Assembly: GCF_000392615.1 (NCBI RefSeq)
Contig: NZ_KB933398.1
Span: 1-64,000 of the forward strand
From: Lysinibacillus sphaericus OT4b.31
Lineage (GTDB): Bacteria; Bacillota; Bacilli; Bacillales_A; Planococcaceae
Direction of reading: 5' to 3'
Length of the DNA stretch: 64,000 nucleotides
Shown here: in pieces, positions 19,095 to 27,856 of the stretch
How the letters are laid out: each line of letters begins with the position of its first letter
How positions within the stretch are numbered: position 1 is the stretch's first letter
Position numbers and translations under genes: made by a program
Notes under the pieces: model-generated
Seen by the model: only the letters and a program-made list of their open reading frames with translations
Told to the model about the DNA's origin: nothing
Database searches by the model: none

Positions 19095-20510
19095 TTATTT
19101 TTCTTCTTGTACATGTTTCATAAAGAATGATAATACAAGCGCAATAATGGCAAGTACTAATGCAAAAGTTAGAGCATGTTGTACACCGATAATTGAACCC
19201 GAATAGGTACTATCAGCAGATGTTCCATTTACTTTAACAAAATTAGCTGTACTAATTGACATAATTGTAATGGATACTGCTGTCCCGATAGCCCCTGCAA
19301 CCTGCTGTAGTGTGTTCATAAATGCAGTTCCATCTGGATACAAATGACGAGGAAGTTGATTTAAACCATTCGTTTGAGCAGGCATACTTGCTAGTGAAAT
19401 ACCGACAAACATCAGGATATGAAAGACTACGATAAAGTATACAGATGTTTCAGCATCAATTGTACGTAAGGCAAACAGTGCAACAATTTCTAACAACAAA
19501 CCGACCGGCACCATAATACGTGGACCAAAGCGATCAAAAATATGACCTGATGCCACAGCCATAAAGGCATTGATAACACCGCCAGGAAGTAGAGAAAGAC
19601 CAGCTATCATTGGCGCAAGAAGTAAAATATTTTGCAAATAGATTGGGAGTAATACCATCGTTGCTAAGATAGTCATATGCACGAGAATGACCATCATAAT
19701 GCCAATATTGTACATTGGAAATGAAAAAACTTTTAAATTAAGCATAGGTTGTTCCATTTTTAATTGGCGCAAACAGAAAAGTATAATCCCAATAATACCG
19801 ATGCTGATAGCAATCATTACTTCAGCTGTCATGAATGTGCTGAGTTTACCAGAAATACTGAAGCCGTAGACTACTCCTCCAAAACCAATCGTTGAAAGGA
19901 TGATTGATAATACATCAAATTTAACGGGTTGTACCTCGCTAACATTTTGAACAAATTTTAAGCCGAGTACAAACGAAATTATTAGGAATGGGACGCTTAT
20001 CCAAAAGATATAATGCCATGAGAAATGCTCCATGACGAAACCTGCAATGGTTGGGCCAATTGCAGGTGCAAAAATAATGACTAAGCCAATTTTGCCCATT
20101 GCTGCCCCACGTTGGTTAATGGGATAAATCATTAGGACGACCTGCATCATGAGTGGCAAAATAATGGCGGCTCCTATAGCCTGAATAATTCGTCCAGTGA
20201 GTAATACTGTAAAGGTTGGTGCAATTGCTGAAACGACAGTACCGATAATTGCGAATAATAAAGATACAACAAACAAATGCCTCGTAGGAAAACGCTGCAT
20301 AAGAAATCCTGATAAAGGTACCAATATACCTAGAGTTAGTAAATACCCAGTTGTTAGCCACTGAATAGTAGAAGCATCGGTGTTAAAATCTAGAATTAGT
20401 TGGGCAAAGGCCATATTAAGTGCTGTTTCATTAAATAAACCGATGAAGGCAGCGACTAGAAAAGCAGCGATAATTTGATTGCGTTGTTCATATAACTTTT
20501 GACTATCCAT
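19095..20510 (-). CDS. MFS multidrug exporter, DHA2 (EmrB/LmrB) family
   Basis: A proton-driven drug exporter of 471 residues if started at ATG 20510 (MDSQKLYEQRNQ), which follows AAAGAGGG. An upstream ORF extension to 20576 has no ribosome site. The sequence is almost wholly membrane segments; about 14 are expected for the family. It has the DHA2 signatures TIQWLTTGYLLTLGILVPLSGFLMQRF and GRIIQAIGAAIILPLMMQ, and motif C GPTIAGFVMEHFSWHYIFWI. The closest known types are LmrB, Mdr and YhcA of Bacillus. The substrate is unknown. No regulator gene is adjacent, but an inverted repeat lies in its promoter region. Confidence 0.88.
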   Translation of the reverse strand: MDSQKLYEQRNQIIAAFLVAAFIGLFNETALNMAFAQLILDFNTDASTIQWLTTGYLLTLGILVPLSGFLMQRFPTRHLFVVSLLFAIIGTVVSAIAPTFTVLLTGRIIQAIGAAIILPLMMQVVLMIYPINQRGAAMGKIGLVIIFAPAIGPTIAGFVMEHFSWHYIFWISVPFLIISFVLGLKFVQNVSEVQPVKFDVLSIILSTIGFGGVVYGFSISGKLSTFMTAEVMIAISIGIIGIILFCLRQLKMEQPMLNLKVFSFPMYNIGIMMVILVHMTILATMVLLPIYLQNILLLAPMIAGLSLLPGGVINAFMAVASGHIFDRFGPRIMVPVGLLLEIVALFALRTIDAETSVYFIVVFHILMFVGISLASMPAQTNGLNQLPRHLYPDGTAFMNTLQQVAGAIGTAVSITIMSISTANFVKVNGTSADSTYSGSIIGVQHALTFALVLAIIALVLSFFMKHVQEEK

Positions 20511-20594
20511 ATAACCCTCTTTTTCTTTAGTTTTCATTACTCCTAACAGTAACATATACATATGATTTATTTCCAACTGTTTCCGTCACAATTA

Positions 20595-20633
20595 TTGACT
20601 ATAAAATAGAAGAGGATAAAAAAGACTAGTCAA
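20595..20633 (-). promoter_or_regulatory. Possible MFS promoter with overlapping inverted repeat
   Basis: On the minus strand TTGACT (complement of 20628-20633) and TCTATT are 17 bp apart. The same region carries the inverted repeat TTGACTA (20595-20601) / TAGTCAA (20627-20633), which could be an operator. No dedicated regulator is encoded nearby. Confidence 0.35.
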
Positions 20634-20698
20634 TGTGCTGGTGTTTTATTTACAATATTTGTGTAAGCCATTCATAATTCATAATAGGGGTGTTATGC

Positions 20699-21319
20699 AT
20701 GACAAAAGTGGAAGTAAGTTTTAAACATTTACCGACGACAGCCATTTCTGATGCAACAGGGGGGCATACGAATTTACGCAGTGATATTAAGCCATTAGCA
20801 GATCATTTTAAAATTGCTGGGCGTGCCGTAACTGTTCGATTACCAGATGGGGAAAATGGTGCTGTGCTAGAAGCCACTCGGGCTGCTAACGCAGGCGATA
20901 TTTTAGTGATTGATGCAAAGGGTAATATGAATCGTGCTGTGGCAGGGGACTTTGTAATTTCATTAGCGAAAGGTATGGGTATACAGGGCTTCGTGGTGGA
21001 TGGTGTAATTCGTGATATTGAAGCTATTAGAAAGTTAAACTTTCCGGTGTTTTCTCTTGGAACAACGGTAGCGGCTGGCAATAAAAATGGTGGCGGTAAA
21101 GTAAATGTACCCATTGCTATTGGCGGCGTAACTGTTCAACCGGGTGATTATATTATTGGGGATGTAGATGGTGTTCTTGTTGTGCCACAGGTGGATGCGG
21201 AGCGTATCGTTGTGACCGCTGAGGCAAAAGTTGCAAAGGACGAAATACGAGCACAAGAAGCACACGTAAATGGCAAAGAATCAATTATTGCCTATTTAGA
21301 TAAAGTGTTAGACAAATAA
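20699..21319 (+). CDS. RraA-family protein (HMG/CHA aldolase-like)
   Basis: A 206-residue alpha/beta protein of the family that contains RNase E inhibitor RraA and the divalent-metal 4-hydroxy-4-methyl-2-oxoglutarate aldolases. The aldolase-type signature GFVVDGVIRDIEAI with the Arg-Asp pair is present, as is the TTAISDATGG N-terminal motif. Firmicutes lack a canonical RNase E, so a small-molecule lyase (oxaloacetate decarboxylase or pyruvate aldolase) is more plausible than RNA control. ATG 20699 follows AGGGGTG; the GTG at 20690 overlaps that site. It converges on a C4-dicarboxylate/glutamate symporter, which would suit keto-acid metabolism. Confidence 0.85.
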   Translation: MTKVEVSFKHLPTTAISDATGGHTNLRSDIKPLADHFKIAGRAVTVRLPDGENGAVLEATRAANAGDILVIDAKGNMNRAVAGDFVISLAKGMGIQGFVVDGVIRDIEAIRKLNFPVFSLGTTVAAGNKNGGGKVNVPIAIGGVTVQPGDYIIGDVDGVLVVPQVDAERIVVTAEAKVAKDEIRAQEAHVNGKESIIAYLDKVLDK

Positions 21320-21361
21320 GAAAATCCTCACGATGCATTTATACATCGTGAGGATTTTCTT
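21318..21361. terminator. Long bidirectional terminator, rraA-like / symporter
   Basis: Perfect 18-bp arms AAGAAAATCCTCACGATG (21318-21335) and its complement (21344-21361) surround 8 bp. Confidence 0.9.
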
Positions 21362-21368
21362 ATTTAGA

Positions 21369-22643
21369 CTATGCTAAATTTTCATTTTCTTTAAAGTAAT
21401 TTTTCATTTTTTCTTTATCAAAACGGCCTTCCCATTTCGCCATTACTAACGATGCTAATGAGTTACCAATTACGTTAACAACTGTACGTCCCATATCAAG
21501 AATACGGTCAATACCCGCAATAAACGCTAAACCTTCAATTGGAATACCAACAGTACCTAACGTTGCAAGAAGTACAACGAATGAAACGCCTGGTACACCT
21601 GCAATCCCTTTAGACGTAACCATTAATACAAGCATTAATGTAATTTGTTCGCCGATGCTTAAGTGTATTCCATACATTTGTGCTATGAATAACGCAGCAA
21701 TTGCTTGGTACAGTGTTGAACCATCTAGGTTAAAGGAATAACCTGTTGGAATAACAAAAGATACGATGTCTTTTGGTGCGCCTAGTTTCTCCATTTTCAT
21801 CATGATTCGTGGTAATACAGCCTCTGAACTAGCTGTGGAGAACGCTAAAATTAACTCATCTTTTAATACTTTAATTAAATAGAAAATACTGATACCTGCT
21901 ATTTTTGCCACAATGCCAAGAACAACAAAGATGAAAAATAACATCGTGCCATAAACGAGTATAGCAAGTTTGGCAAGAGGTATTAGGGAAGCAAATCCAT
22001 ATTTGGAAACGGTTACACCAATTAAACCAAATACCCCAATTGGAGCGAATTTCATCACGAGGTTCGTTACCCAGAACATAGCATCAGCTACACCTTGGAA
22101 GAAGCCTAAAACTGGCTTACCTCGGTCCCCGATGGCAGCAACACCCAGACCAAAGATAACGGAGAAGAAGATAATCGCAAGCATATCACCTTCAGCCATA
22201 GATTGGATAATATTTGTTGGTACAATACCTACAATAATATCGAAAGGTCCTTCATGTTGTACTTCCTCAGTTGTCGAAACGTATTTCGAGATATCTCCTT
22301 GAGAAAGCTCGTTCATATTCACACCAGCACCTGGCTGGAAAAGGTTCGCAGAAAGTAAACCGACAACAATTGCTACCGTTGTAATAACTTCAAAATAAAT
22401 AAGTGATTTCCCGCCTAATCGCCCAAGTTGTTTCATGTCGCCTGTCCCAGCAACGCCAACGATTAATGTCGAAATAATAATCGGTACAACAATCATCTTA
22501 ATCAGATGTAGAAAGATATCTCCTAGTGGTTGTAGATATTTTTCAATATTGGGGTTTCCGTAAAAGATACCGCCAACAATGATCCCTAAAGTCAAACCGA
22601 TTAGAATTTGAGTGGCTAAACTGATCTTAAATTTCTTTTTCAA
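21369..22643 (-). CDS. Dicarboxylate/glutamate:cation symporter (DAACS family)
   Basis: A 424-residue transporter of the GltP/GltT/DctP family that imports glutamate, aspartate or C4-dicarboxylates with H+ or Na+. Family signatures are the serine-rich reentrant loop AFSTASSEAVLPRIM, the TM7 motif SFNLDGSTLY, and the HP2 region VTSKGIAGVPGVSFVVLLATL. N-terminal KKKFKISLATQILIGLTLGIIVGG is typical. The start is TTG at 22643, about 10 bp after AGGAGGAA. It lies 91 bp downstream of a GlnK/GlnL-type two-component pair in the same orientation, so it is the probable target. Glutamate versus dicarboxylate preference cannot be told from sequence. Confidence 0.92.
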   Translation of the reverse strand: MKKKFKISLATQILIGLTLGIIVGGIFYGNPNIEKYLQPLGDIFLHLIKMIVVPIIISTLIVGVAGTGDMKQLGRLGGKSLIYFEVITTVAIVVGLLSANLFQPGAGVNMNELSQGDISKYVSTTEEVQHEGPFDIIVGIVPTNIIQSMAEGDMLAIIFFSVIFGLGVAAIGDRGKPVLGFFQGVADAMFWVTNLVMKFAPIGVFGLIGVTVSKYGFASLIPLAKLAILVYGTMLFFIFVVLGIVAKIAGISIFYLIKVLKDELILAFSTASSEAVLPRIMMKMEKLGAPKDIVSFVIPTGYSFNLDGSTLYQAIAALFIAQMYGIHLSIGEQITLMLVLMVTSKGIAGVPGVSFVVLLATLGTVGIPIEGLAFIAGIDRILDMGRTVVNVIGNSLASLVMAKWEGRFDKEKMKNYFKENENLA

Positions 22644-22692
22644 AATCTTCGTTCCTCCTAATATTAAAATTTTTAGGACACGCCTTACTTTA

Positions 22693-22729
22693 ATAATACG
22701 GAGGACTTATAAAATCCGACAGAATCCGA
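22693..22729 (-). promoter_or_regulatory. Direct repeats and -10 upstream of the symporter
   Basis: AATCCGA occurs at 22713-22719 and again at 22723-22729, a 10-bp direct repeat on one DNA face. On the minus strand TATTAT (complement of 22693-22698) is a good -10, while the hexamer 17 bp upstream is a poor -35 that overlaps the repeats. This layout suits a response-regulator-activated promoter, probably for the adjacent GlnL-like protein. Confidence 0.55.
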
Positions 22730-22734
22730 TAAAA

Positions 22735-23613
22735 TTAATTTATTTTTGTTAAAATGTCTGAATATAACACTTGAATAAACTTCTTTATATTCACCTTTGC
22801 TTTTCGATTACCATGATCCTCTATTTGCTTCATAAGCTGACGAATCTCTTTTAAATCAAAGTATCGCGGTGCATAGTATTCGAATTCAGAGTTTGTGTAA
22901 TCAACAACACCTAAATTGGCCAAATTAATCATTGCAGCTAAAATCGTACGACGCACACGCTGTTCAATGGCTTTACTTTCCTTCAATATTTCATCGGGAG
23001 TCGTTTTGGTGACAGCGGCTATTTCTTCATACAGCTCCTTTAACGGAGGAAGTGGTGCAATTTTATGCTGATGTGCTAGTAATGTTTCGATTATGGCAAT
23101 GATATCCTCGCTGCCGATTTCACCAACAATGCCCATATCATTCAAAATTGATTGAATATGATCACGTGATGTCGCTTTATGATTTTTTTGCTCATTTATT
23201 TCTATACTAGTAAGGGATTGGCGAATAACTAGGAGCGAGTTCTTTAGTCGAAATTGTTCTGTTGTTTTACGTAAAACATTTTCGACCTCAATTTTGTTAA
23301 TTGGTTTATGAATGAAGAAATCTATACCTTGTTCATACGCCTCACCAACCATCTCCTTATTCACTACTTGAGAAATCATAATAAATTGTCCCTCAAAGCG
23401 ATTTTGAATTAGATGCTCTACCGTTGCAATACCATCTAGCTTTGGCATAAGTAAATCGATTAGCACAAACTCTGGTTGTGTCATTAATATTTGTGGTATG
23501 GCATCTTCACCATTGCGTGCTTCACCAATGACGGTACCTAAACCACTATCTTCAATAATTTGCTTTAACATGACACGACTTGCACGATCATCATCTACAA
23601 TAAAATACCTCAT
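22735..23613 (-). CDS. glnL: Response regulator, GlnL (YcbB) type
   Basis: A 292-residue regulator. The receiver domain (1 to about 120) has the acidic pocket VDDD near the N-terminus, the phospho-acceptor in FVLIDLLMPKLDG and the lysine in FIHKPINK. The C-terminal half (about 150-292, with AIEQRVRRTILAAMINLANLGVVDYTN and YFDLKEIRQLM) matches the YcbB/GlnL output domain of B. subtilis, not OmpR or NarL types. GlnL activates glutamine-use genes there. The start codon abuts the kinase stop codon. I infer control of the downstream symporter. Confidence 0.85.
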   Translation of the reverse strand: MRYFIVDDDRASRVMLKQIIEDSGLGTVIGEARNGEDAIPQILMTQPEFVLIDLLMPKLDGIATVEHLIQNRFEGQFIMISQVVNKEMVGEAYEQGIDFFIHKPINKIEVENVLRKTTEQFRLKNSLLVIRQSLTSIEINEQKNHKATSRDHIQSILNDMGIVGEIGSEDIIAIIETLLAHQHKIAPLPPLKELYEEIAAVTKTTPDEILKESKAIEQRVRRTILAAMINLANLGVVDYTNSEFEYYAPRYFDLKEIRQLMKQIEDHGNRKAKVNIKKFIQVLYSDILTKIN

Positions 23614-24882
23614 TTAAGTCTCTCCTGTTTGAATAGTTTGCGTAGGAATTATAATTTTAAACATCGTTTCTTTATTATTAGATTCGACAGAAATTGTACC
23701 GTTTAATTTTGTTATTAGTGTGGTTACGTGTGAGAGCCCAATACCGGTTGCTGCTACACCTTCAATATTATATTTTGTAGTATAACCAGGCTCAAAAATA
23801 ATAGAGAGATCATTTTGTGAAATGCCACTTCCATTATCACATACGGTTATTACAGTATCATCCTCTTGTTGCTGAATAGCAATAGAAATAATACCGTGTT
23901 CTTCAATTGCTTCTATGGCATTAGCTGTTAAATTATTTAATAGAGCAAGCAATGCAATATGCTCCTCCGTTTGAAAATCACTATCAAAACTAATTTTAAA
24001 CTGTATATCTTTTCCTAGCAATTCACTATATTTACTATTACCTTCCTCTATATAATGCAATAATTCTGATAATCGAATGGAGCCATAGCTCTTTTCACCT
24101 ACGATTTTTGAAATACCCGCATAAATGCGTTGTGAATCTTTCTTTACTTCATGAATTTCCTGGGCAATATGCAGCGCTTGTAAGCATTCCGCGCGATAGC
24201 CTTTAACTTTTAATTGGCGATATAAATCAAAGCCGCTTGCTGTAATTGTTTCAATATGATTCATTGATTTTTTTAGGTATAAGGTTTCTACATATAAATC
24301 AGAACCAATATTAAGCATTTCTTGTACGCGTTTTTTTTGTTCGGCAATTAAAATAGAACTATAGATGCCAACCACGAAAAAGCTCCGTAGCAAGGCAACG
24401 GCAACGAGTATGAGAAAGTCGTGTATAAATACAAAATTATACGAGTGCACAAGAAAACGTGCTAACTGTTCACCTAAATTACTAATGACTTCGCTAAAGG
24501 CAACAAGGAGTCCGAGCTTTAACGGTTTTTCTCGATATTGATGAATGTTTAATTGATGTAGGCATAATGCAAACAATAAGTAAAATATAGCTGCAGGCAG
24601 ATGCATAAGAATACTTTCTATTATTGAAACATCTAATGTGTAGTAATAGTAATTAACTATAACTCGGAAAGAGGTAGTCACAATACTTGTAGCAATACCT
24701 GCTAAGATAATTGGTGTAGGTTTAATGAGAGTACATAAAAAGAAGATAATACTTCCTAATCCAAAGCGAAATGTTGTATCGTAGAACGGCAAAATTTTTA
24801 TTTCACTACCGACCGCTGTAAATAAGGCTATCATTAAAACCCATGTGAGGGTTGCACGGGACATAATAACTTTCGTGTACAT
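23614..24882 (-). CDS. glnK: Sensor histidine kinase, GlnK (YcbA) type
   Basis: A 422-residue membrane kinase. The first 190 residues hold about six hydrophobic segments and no extracellular sensor domain. After them come a dimerisation region with QEIHEVKKD (likely phospho-His), the N-box LLNNLTANAIEAIEEHG, the G1 box VCDNGSGI and the G2 box GIGLSH. The organisation fits the GlnK/DcuS-like group. I prefer ATG 24882, 9 bp after GGAGGA, over the TTG at 24888. It is paired with the GlnL-like regulator and sits upstream of a glutamate/dicarboxylate carrier, so the signal is probably such a substrate or glutamine. Confidence 0.82.
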   Translation of the reverse strand: MYTKVIMSRATLTWVLMIALFTAVGSEIKILPFYDTTFRFGLGSIIFFLCTLIKPTPIILAGIATSIVTTSFRVIVNYYYYTLDVSIIESILMHLPAAIFYLLFALCLHQLNIHQYREKPLKLGLLVAFSEVISNLGEQLARFLVHSYNFVFIHDFLILVAVALLRSFFVVGIYSSILIAEQKKRVQEMLNIGSDLYVETLYLKKSMNHIETITASGFDLYRQLKVKGYRAECLQALHIAQEIHEVKKDSQRIYAGISKIVGEKSYGSIRLSELLHYIEEGNSKYSELLGKDIQFKISFDSDFQTEEHIALLALLNNLTANAIEAIEEHGIISIAIQQQEDDTVITVCDNGSGISQNDLSIIFEPGYTTKYNIEGVAATGIGLSHVTTLITKLNGTISVESNNKETMFKIIIPTQTIQTGET

Positions 24883-24988
24883 TTTCAAGCATCCTCCCTA
24901 ATCTATATTAGTCGAGCGAGATATCTAATAAAAAAATACCACATCCTAAGTGGAAGTGGCATCTAGAAGTGTAAGTGCAATTTTAGGC

Positions 24989-25016
24989 AAAAAAAAACGG
25001 CTACATCATGTAGTCG
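24989..25016 (-). terminator. Terminator after tRNA-Ser (minus strand)
   Basis: A CGGCTACAT/ATGTAGTCG-type stem (24998-25016) is followed on the minus strand by nine T (complement of 24989-24997). Confidence 0.8.
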
Positions 25017-25028
25017 GATTTTAAAAAC

Positions 25029-25121
25029 TGGAGGAGGTAGAGGGATTCGAACCCCCGCGCGGTGTTACCCGCCTGTCGGTTTTCAAGACCGATCCCTTCA
25101 GCCAGACTTGGGTATACCTCC
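25029..25121 (-). tRNA. tRNA-Ser (anticodon TGA)
   Basis: The reverse complement begins GGAGGTATACCCAAG and folds as a class II tRNA with a long variable arm. The anticodon loop is CTTGAAA, giving UGA. The T-arm is GGGGGTTCGAATCCC. The acceptor pair is GGAGGTA/TACCTCC and the CCA tail is encoded (complement of 25029-25031). The discriminator reads U rather than the more usual G. Its position beside scr is near the serine tRNA genes of B. subtilis. Confidence 0.95.
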
Positions 25122-25274
25122 ATAGTATATTGTTGCAATGTCTTATCGACAAAAACTAATTTATCATGTATTAGTTTTCACGTCAATACTTTTATCATTT
25201 TTTTTTAGATTTTCTAAAATTAATTTTTTATATGGCAGAGATATCAATAGAATATAAATAATTAGTGTAATTCG

Positions 25275-25303
25275 TTGCATTTTATGAAAACTGAAAGTAT
25301 ACT
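25275..25303 (+). promoter_or_regulatory. Promoter of the SRP RNA gene
   Basis: TTGCAT (25275-25280) and TATACT (25298-25303) are 17 bp apart, placing the start at about 25309, the 5' end of the RNA. The rest of 25122-25274 is AT-rich with no gene. Confidence 0.8.
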
Positions 25304-25308
25304 AGTTA

Positions 25309-25582
25309 TTGCCGTGCTAGGTGGGAAGGTAGCGGTGTCCTGTAACTCGCAATCCGCTCTAGCGAGACTGAATTCCTTTTTTGAGGCTGTCCGTATTGTT
25401 TGGTCTGCCTTTTGCACGTAGTGTTGACGATTGGGTCCTGCGCAATGGATACCCATGAACTATGTCAGGTCCGGAAGGAAGCAGCATTAAGTGGTATTAT
25501 TCATGTGCCGCGGGGTTGCCTAATCTGAGCTAACGACAAGAGTAACGCTTATGTGCGGCTGTCGAAAAAAGGTGCACGGCAT
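25309..25582 (+). ncRNA. scr: Signal recognition particle RNA (scRNA, large bacterial type)
   Basis: This is the roughly 270-nt RNA scaffold of the SRP, which binds Ffh and the Alu-domain protein. The 5' TGCCGTGC (25310-25317) pairs with the 3' GCACGGCA (25574-25581). The Ffh-binding S domain shows TCAGGTCCGGAAGGAAGCAG. The long form with Alu domain is typical of Bacillus-like spore formers. Location before dnaX is as in B. subtilis. Confidence 0.95.
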
Positions 25583-25596
25583 TAAATTGCCAATTC

Positions 25597-25632
25597 AAAC
25601 GCATTCGTCTATTGTAGGCGAATGCGTTTTTT
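25597..25632 (+). terminator. Terminator after SRP RNA
   Basis: Perfect 11-bp arms AAACGCATTCG (25597-25607) and CGAATGCGTTT (25619-25629) run into six T. Confidence 0.85.
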
Positions 25633-25723
25633 CTATGTGAATAGTGACAATACGATTTTATTAATAATGCAGCCAATGCTATAATAGAGCTATCATATTT
25701 AAAAAGAAGAGGAGAGGAAATCA

Positions 25724-27508
25724 TTGACGTATCAAGCATTTTATCGTGTGTATAGGCCACAATCATTTCGTGAGATGTCAGGTCAAGCGCATGTCAAAAG
25801 AACGCTACAAAATGCTCTCCTAGCAAATAAAACAACGCATGCGTATCTGTTTTCTGGTCCGCGTGGTACTGGGAAAACGAGTACGGCTAAAATTTTTGCG
25901 AAGGCATTAAACTGTGAGCGAGCCCCGTCAAGCGAGCCCTGTAATGACTGTGCAACTTGCTTAAGCATTACAGATGGTTCTCATCCAGACGTAATAGAAT
26001 TTGATGCTGCATCCAATTCACGCGTTGAAGAAATACGTGACATTATTGAAAAAGTTCGTTTTGCTCCTGCTAGTAGCAGGTTTAAAGTGTATATCATTGA
26101 TGAAGTGCATATGCTTTCAACAAGTGCCTTCAATGCACTTTTAAAAACTTTAGAAGAACCACCGTCGCATGCTGTTTTTATATTAGCAACGACAGAGCCG
26201 CATAAATTGCCAGCGACGATTATTTCGCGTTGTCAGCGCTTTGACTTTAAACGACTTTCGACGAACGATATTATTGAACGGATGAAGGTTGTATTAGAAG
26301 ACATTGAGCTACCTTATGAAGAGCAAGGTTTAAAGGTTATTGCGCAATCTGCTGCTGGTGGCATGCGGGATGCTCTGAGTTTGTTAGACCAAGTCGTATC
26401 CTTCAGTGGTGATCTCTTGAAACTGGAAGATGCACTGCTTGTTACAGGATCGATTAGTCAGGAAGTTTTTTATGATTTGGCAGAGGCTTTAAAGGTGAAA
26501 GATGTCGCACAAATGCTTGCGTTATTAGAACAACTTATTGCCGATGGGAAAGACCCACTACGTCTGGCAGAGGATTTAATTACATTCTTCCGCGACTTAC
26601 TGCTCCTGCAAACGAGTGAGGGGTTAGCGGAATTATTAGAGCTAGTATCGCCAGAGGAGCGAGTGTTTACTTTAGCACATGATTTTGCACCAGATTTGCT
26701 TTATGGCTATATTGACATCTTAGCGAAAACACAACAAGAAATGCGTTTCTCTCATCATACAAAAATTTATTTAGAAACAGCTTTGCTGAAAATGACACAG
26801 TTTTCAGGTGGAGTAGTTAATCAAGTGAACTCCTCAGGAGAAACAACGGTGAGTCCTGAGATAGCACAGAAAATAGTGGCGCTTGAGCAGACAGTCCAGC
26901 AATTATCAGCGCAATTGCAAAATGGGGTGCCGACACAAACTACGCCGACGCCTAAGGAGCAACGTCCACGTGCAAAAAGTCCAAATGGCTATAAGGCTCC
27001 GACTGGACGTATTCAAGAAATATTAAAGGATGCTACAAAGCAGGATGTGCACCGCGTTAAAGCCGTGTGGGCACAAGCATTAAACCAAATGCAAAAGTCT
27101 CAATCGGCTCTATTAGCAGAAGCTGAACCTGTTGCGGCATCTTCGAGTGCTTTTGTGTTAAAATTCAAGTATGATATTCATTGTCAAATGGTTGCTGATA
27201 ATCATGCACTAAAAGCACACTTCACACAATTAATTGCAGGGCAAACTGGCACCATGTACGAAATGCTTTGCACGCCTGAAGAGACCTGGTTAAAGCTGCG
27301 TGAAGAATTCATTCGTGATCACGGCATGCATCAACAGAAAGCGCAGTCAGCTACTGATCATGATGTAGAGTTATTAGAACCACCACCGGCAGAGATGCCA
27401 GAAGAACCCTTTATCGATGATGCACAACCACTTGCATCACAGGATCCACTCGTGACGGAAGCGGAAAAGCTGTTCGGTAAAGATTTTGTTGAAATCGTTG
27501 AAGACTAA
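25724..27508 (+). CDS. dnaX: DNA polymerase III subunits gamma/tau
   Basis: DnaX is the AAA+ motor of the clamp loader and links polymerases to the helicase. It is 594 residues, starting at TTG 25724 after GAGGAGAGG (TYQAFYRVYRPQ). It has Walker A GPRGTGKTS (about 45-53), a four-Cys zinc module (Cys64...CNDCATC), Walker B IIDEVHML and sensor-1 ATTEPHKLPATIISRCQRF. A tau-specific C-terminal region follows the AAA+ collar. No obvious slippery A-run frameshift site is needed in Bacillus. It starts the dnaX-yaaK-recR cluster. Confidence 0.96.
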   Translation: MTYQAFYRVYRPQSFREMSGQAHVKRTLQNALLANKTTHAYLFSGPRGTGKTSTAKIFAKALNCERAPSSEPCNDCATCLSITDGSHPDVIEFDAASNSRVEEIRDIIEKVRFAPASSRFKVYIIDEVHMLSTSAFNALLKTLEEPPSHAVFILATTEPHKLPATIISRCQRFDFKRLSTNDIIERMKVVLEDIELPYEEQGLKVIAQSAAGGMRDALSLLDQVVSFSGDLLKLEDALLVTGSISQEVFYDLAEALKVKDVAQMLALLEQLIADGKDPLRLAEDLITFFRDLLLLQTSEGLAELLELVSPEERVFTLAHDFAPDLLYGYIDILAKTQQEMRFSHHTKIYLETALLKMTQFSGGVVNQVNSSGETTVSPEIAQKIVALEQTVQQLSAQLQNGVPTQTTPTPKEQRPRAKSPNGYKAPTGRIQEILKDATKQDVHRVKAVWAQALNQMQKSQSALLAEAEPVAASSSAFVLKFKYDIHCQMVADNHALKAHFTQLIAGQTGTMYEMLCTPEETWLKLREEFIRDHGMHQQKAQSATDHDVELLEPPPAEMPEEPFIDDAQPLASQDPLVTEAEKLFGKDFVEIVED

Positions 27509-27529
27509 TTACTTAGGAGGAATATGTTT

Positions 27530-27844
27530 ATGCGTGGAATGGGAAATATGCAAGGTATGATGAAAAAAATGCAAAAAATGCAAAAAGAAATGATGGAAGC
27601 TCAAGAGGCTTTAAATGTTGAACAATTTGAAGGTACTGCTGGTGGCGGTATGGTTAAAGTAGCTGTAACAGGTCAGCGTGAAGTAGTTGAAGTGAACCTT
27701 GATGCATCAGTAGTAGATCCGGACGATATTGAAATGCTACAGGATTTAATCGTTGTTGCAACAAATGAAGCACTTAAAAAAGTAGATGAAAAAACAAATG
27801 CAACAATGGGTAAATTCACACAAGGCATGAACCTTCCGTTCTAG
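27530..27844 (+). CDS. yaaK: YbaB/EbfC-family nucleoid-associated protein
   Basis: A 104-residue DNA-binding dimer that coats DNA and is usually encoded between dnaX and recR. It opens [21 protein letters not shown] and has the core [16 protein letters not shown] and the tail [12 protein letters not shown] start at ATG 27530, 9 bp after AGGAGG; the ATG at 27524 is too close to that site. Confidence 0.93.
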   Translation: MRGMGNMQGMMKKMQKMQKEMMEAQEALNVEQFEGTAGGGMVKVAVTGQREVVEVNLDASVVDPDDIEMLQDLIVVATNEALKKVDEKTNATMGKFTQGMNLPF

Positions 27845-27856
27845 GAGGTGAAAAAT

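Noticed and set aside
25124..25152. TTGTCG-17-TATACT on the minus strand as tRNA-Ser promoter
   Set aside because: The -10 ends only 3 bp before the mature tRNA, so transcription would start inside it. The real promoter is probably elsewhere upstream.
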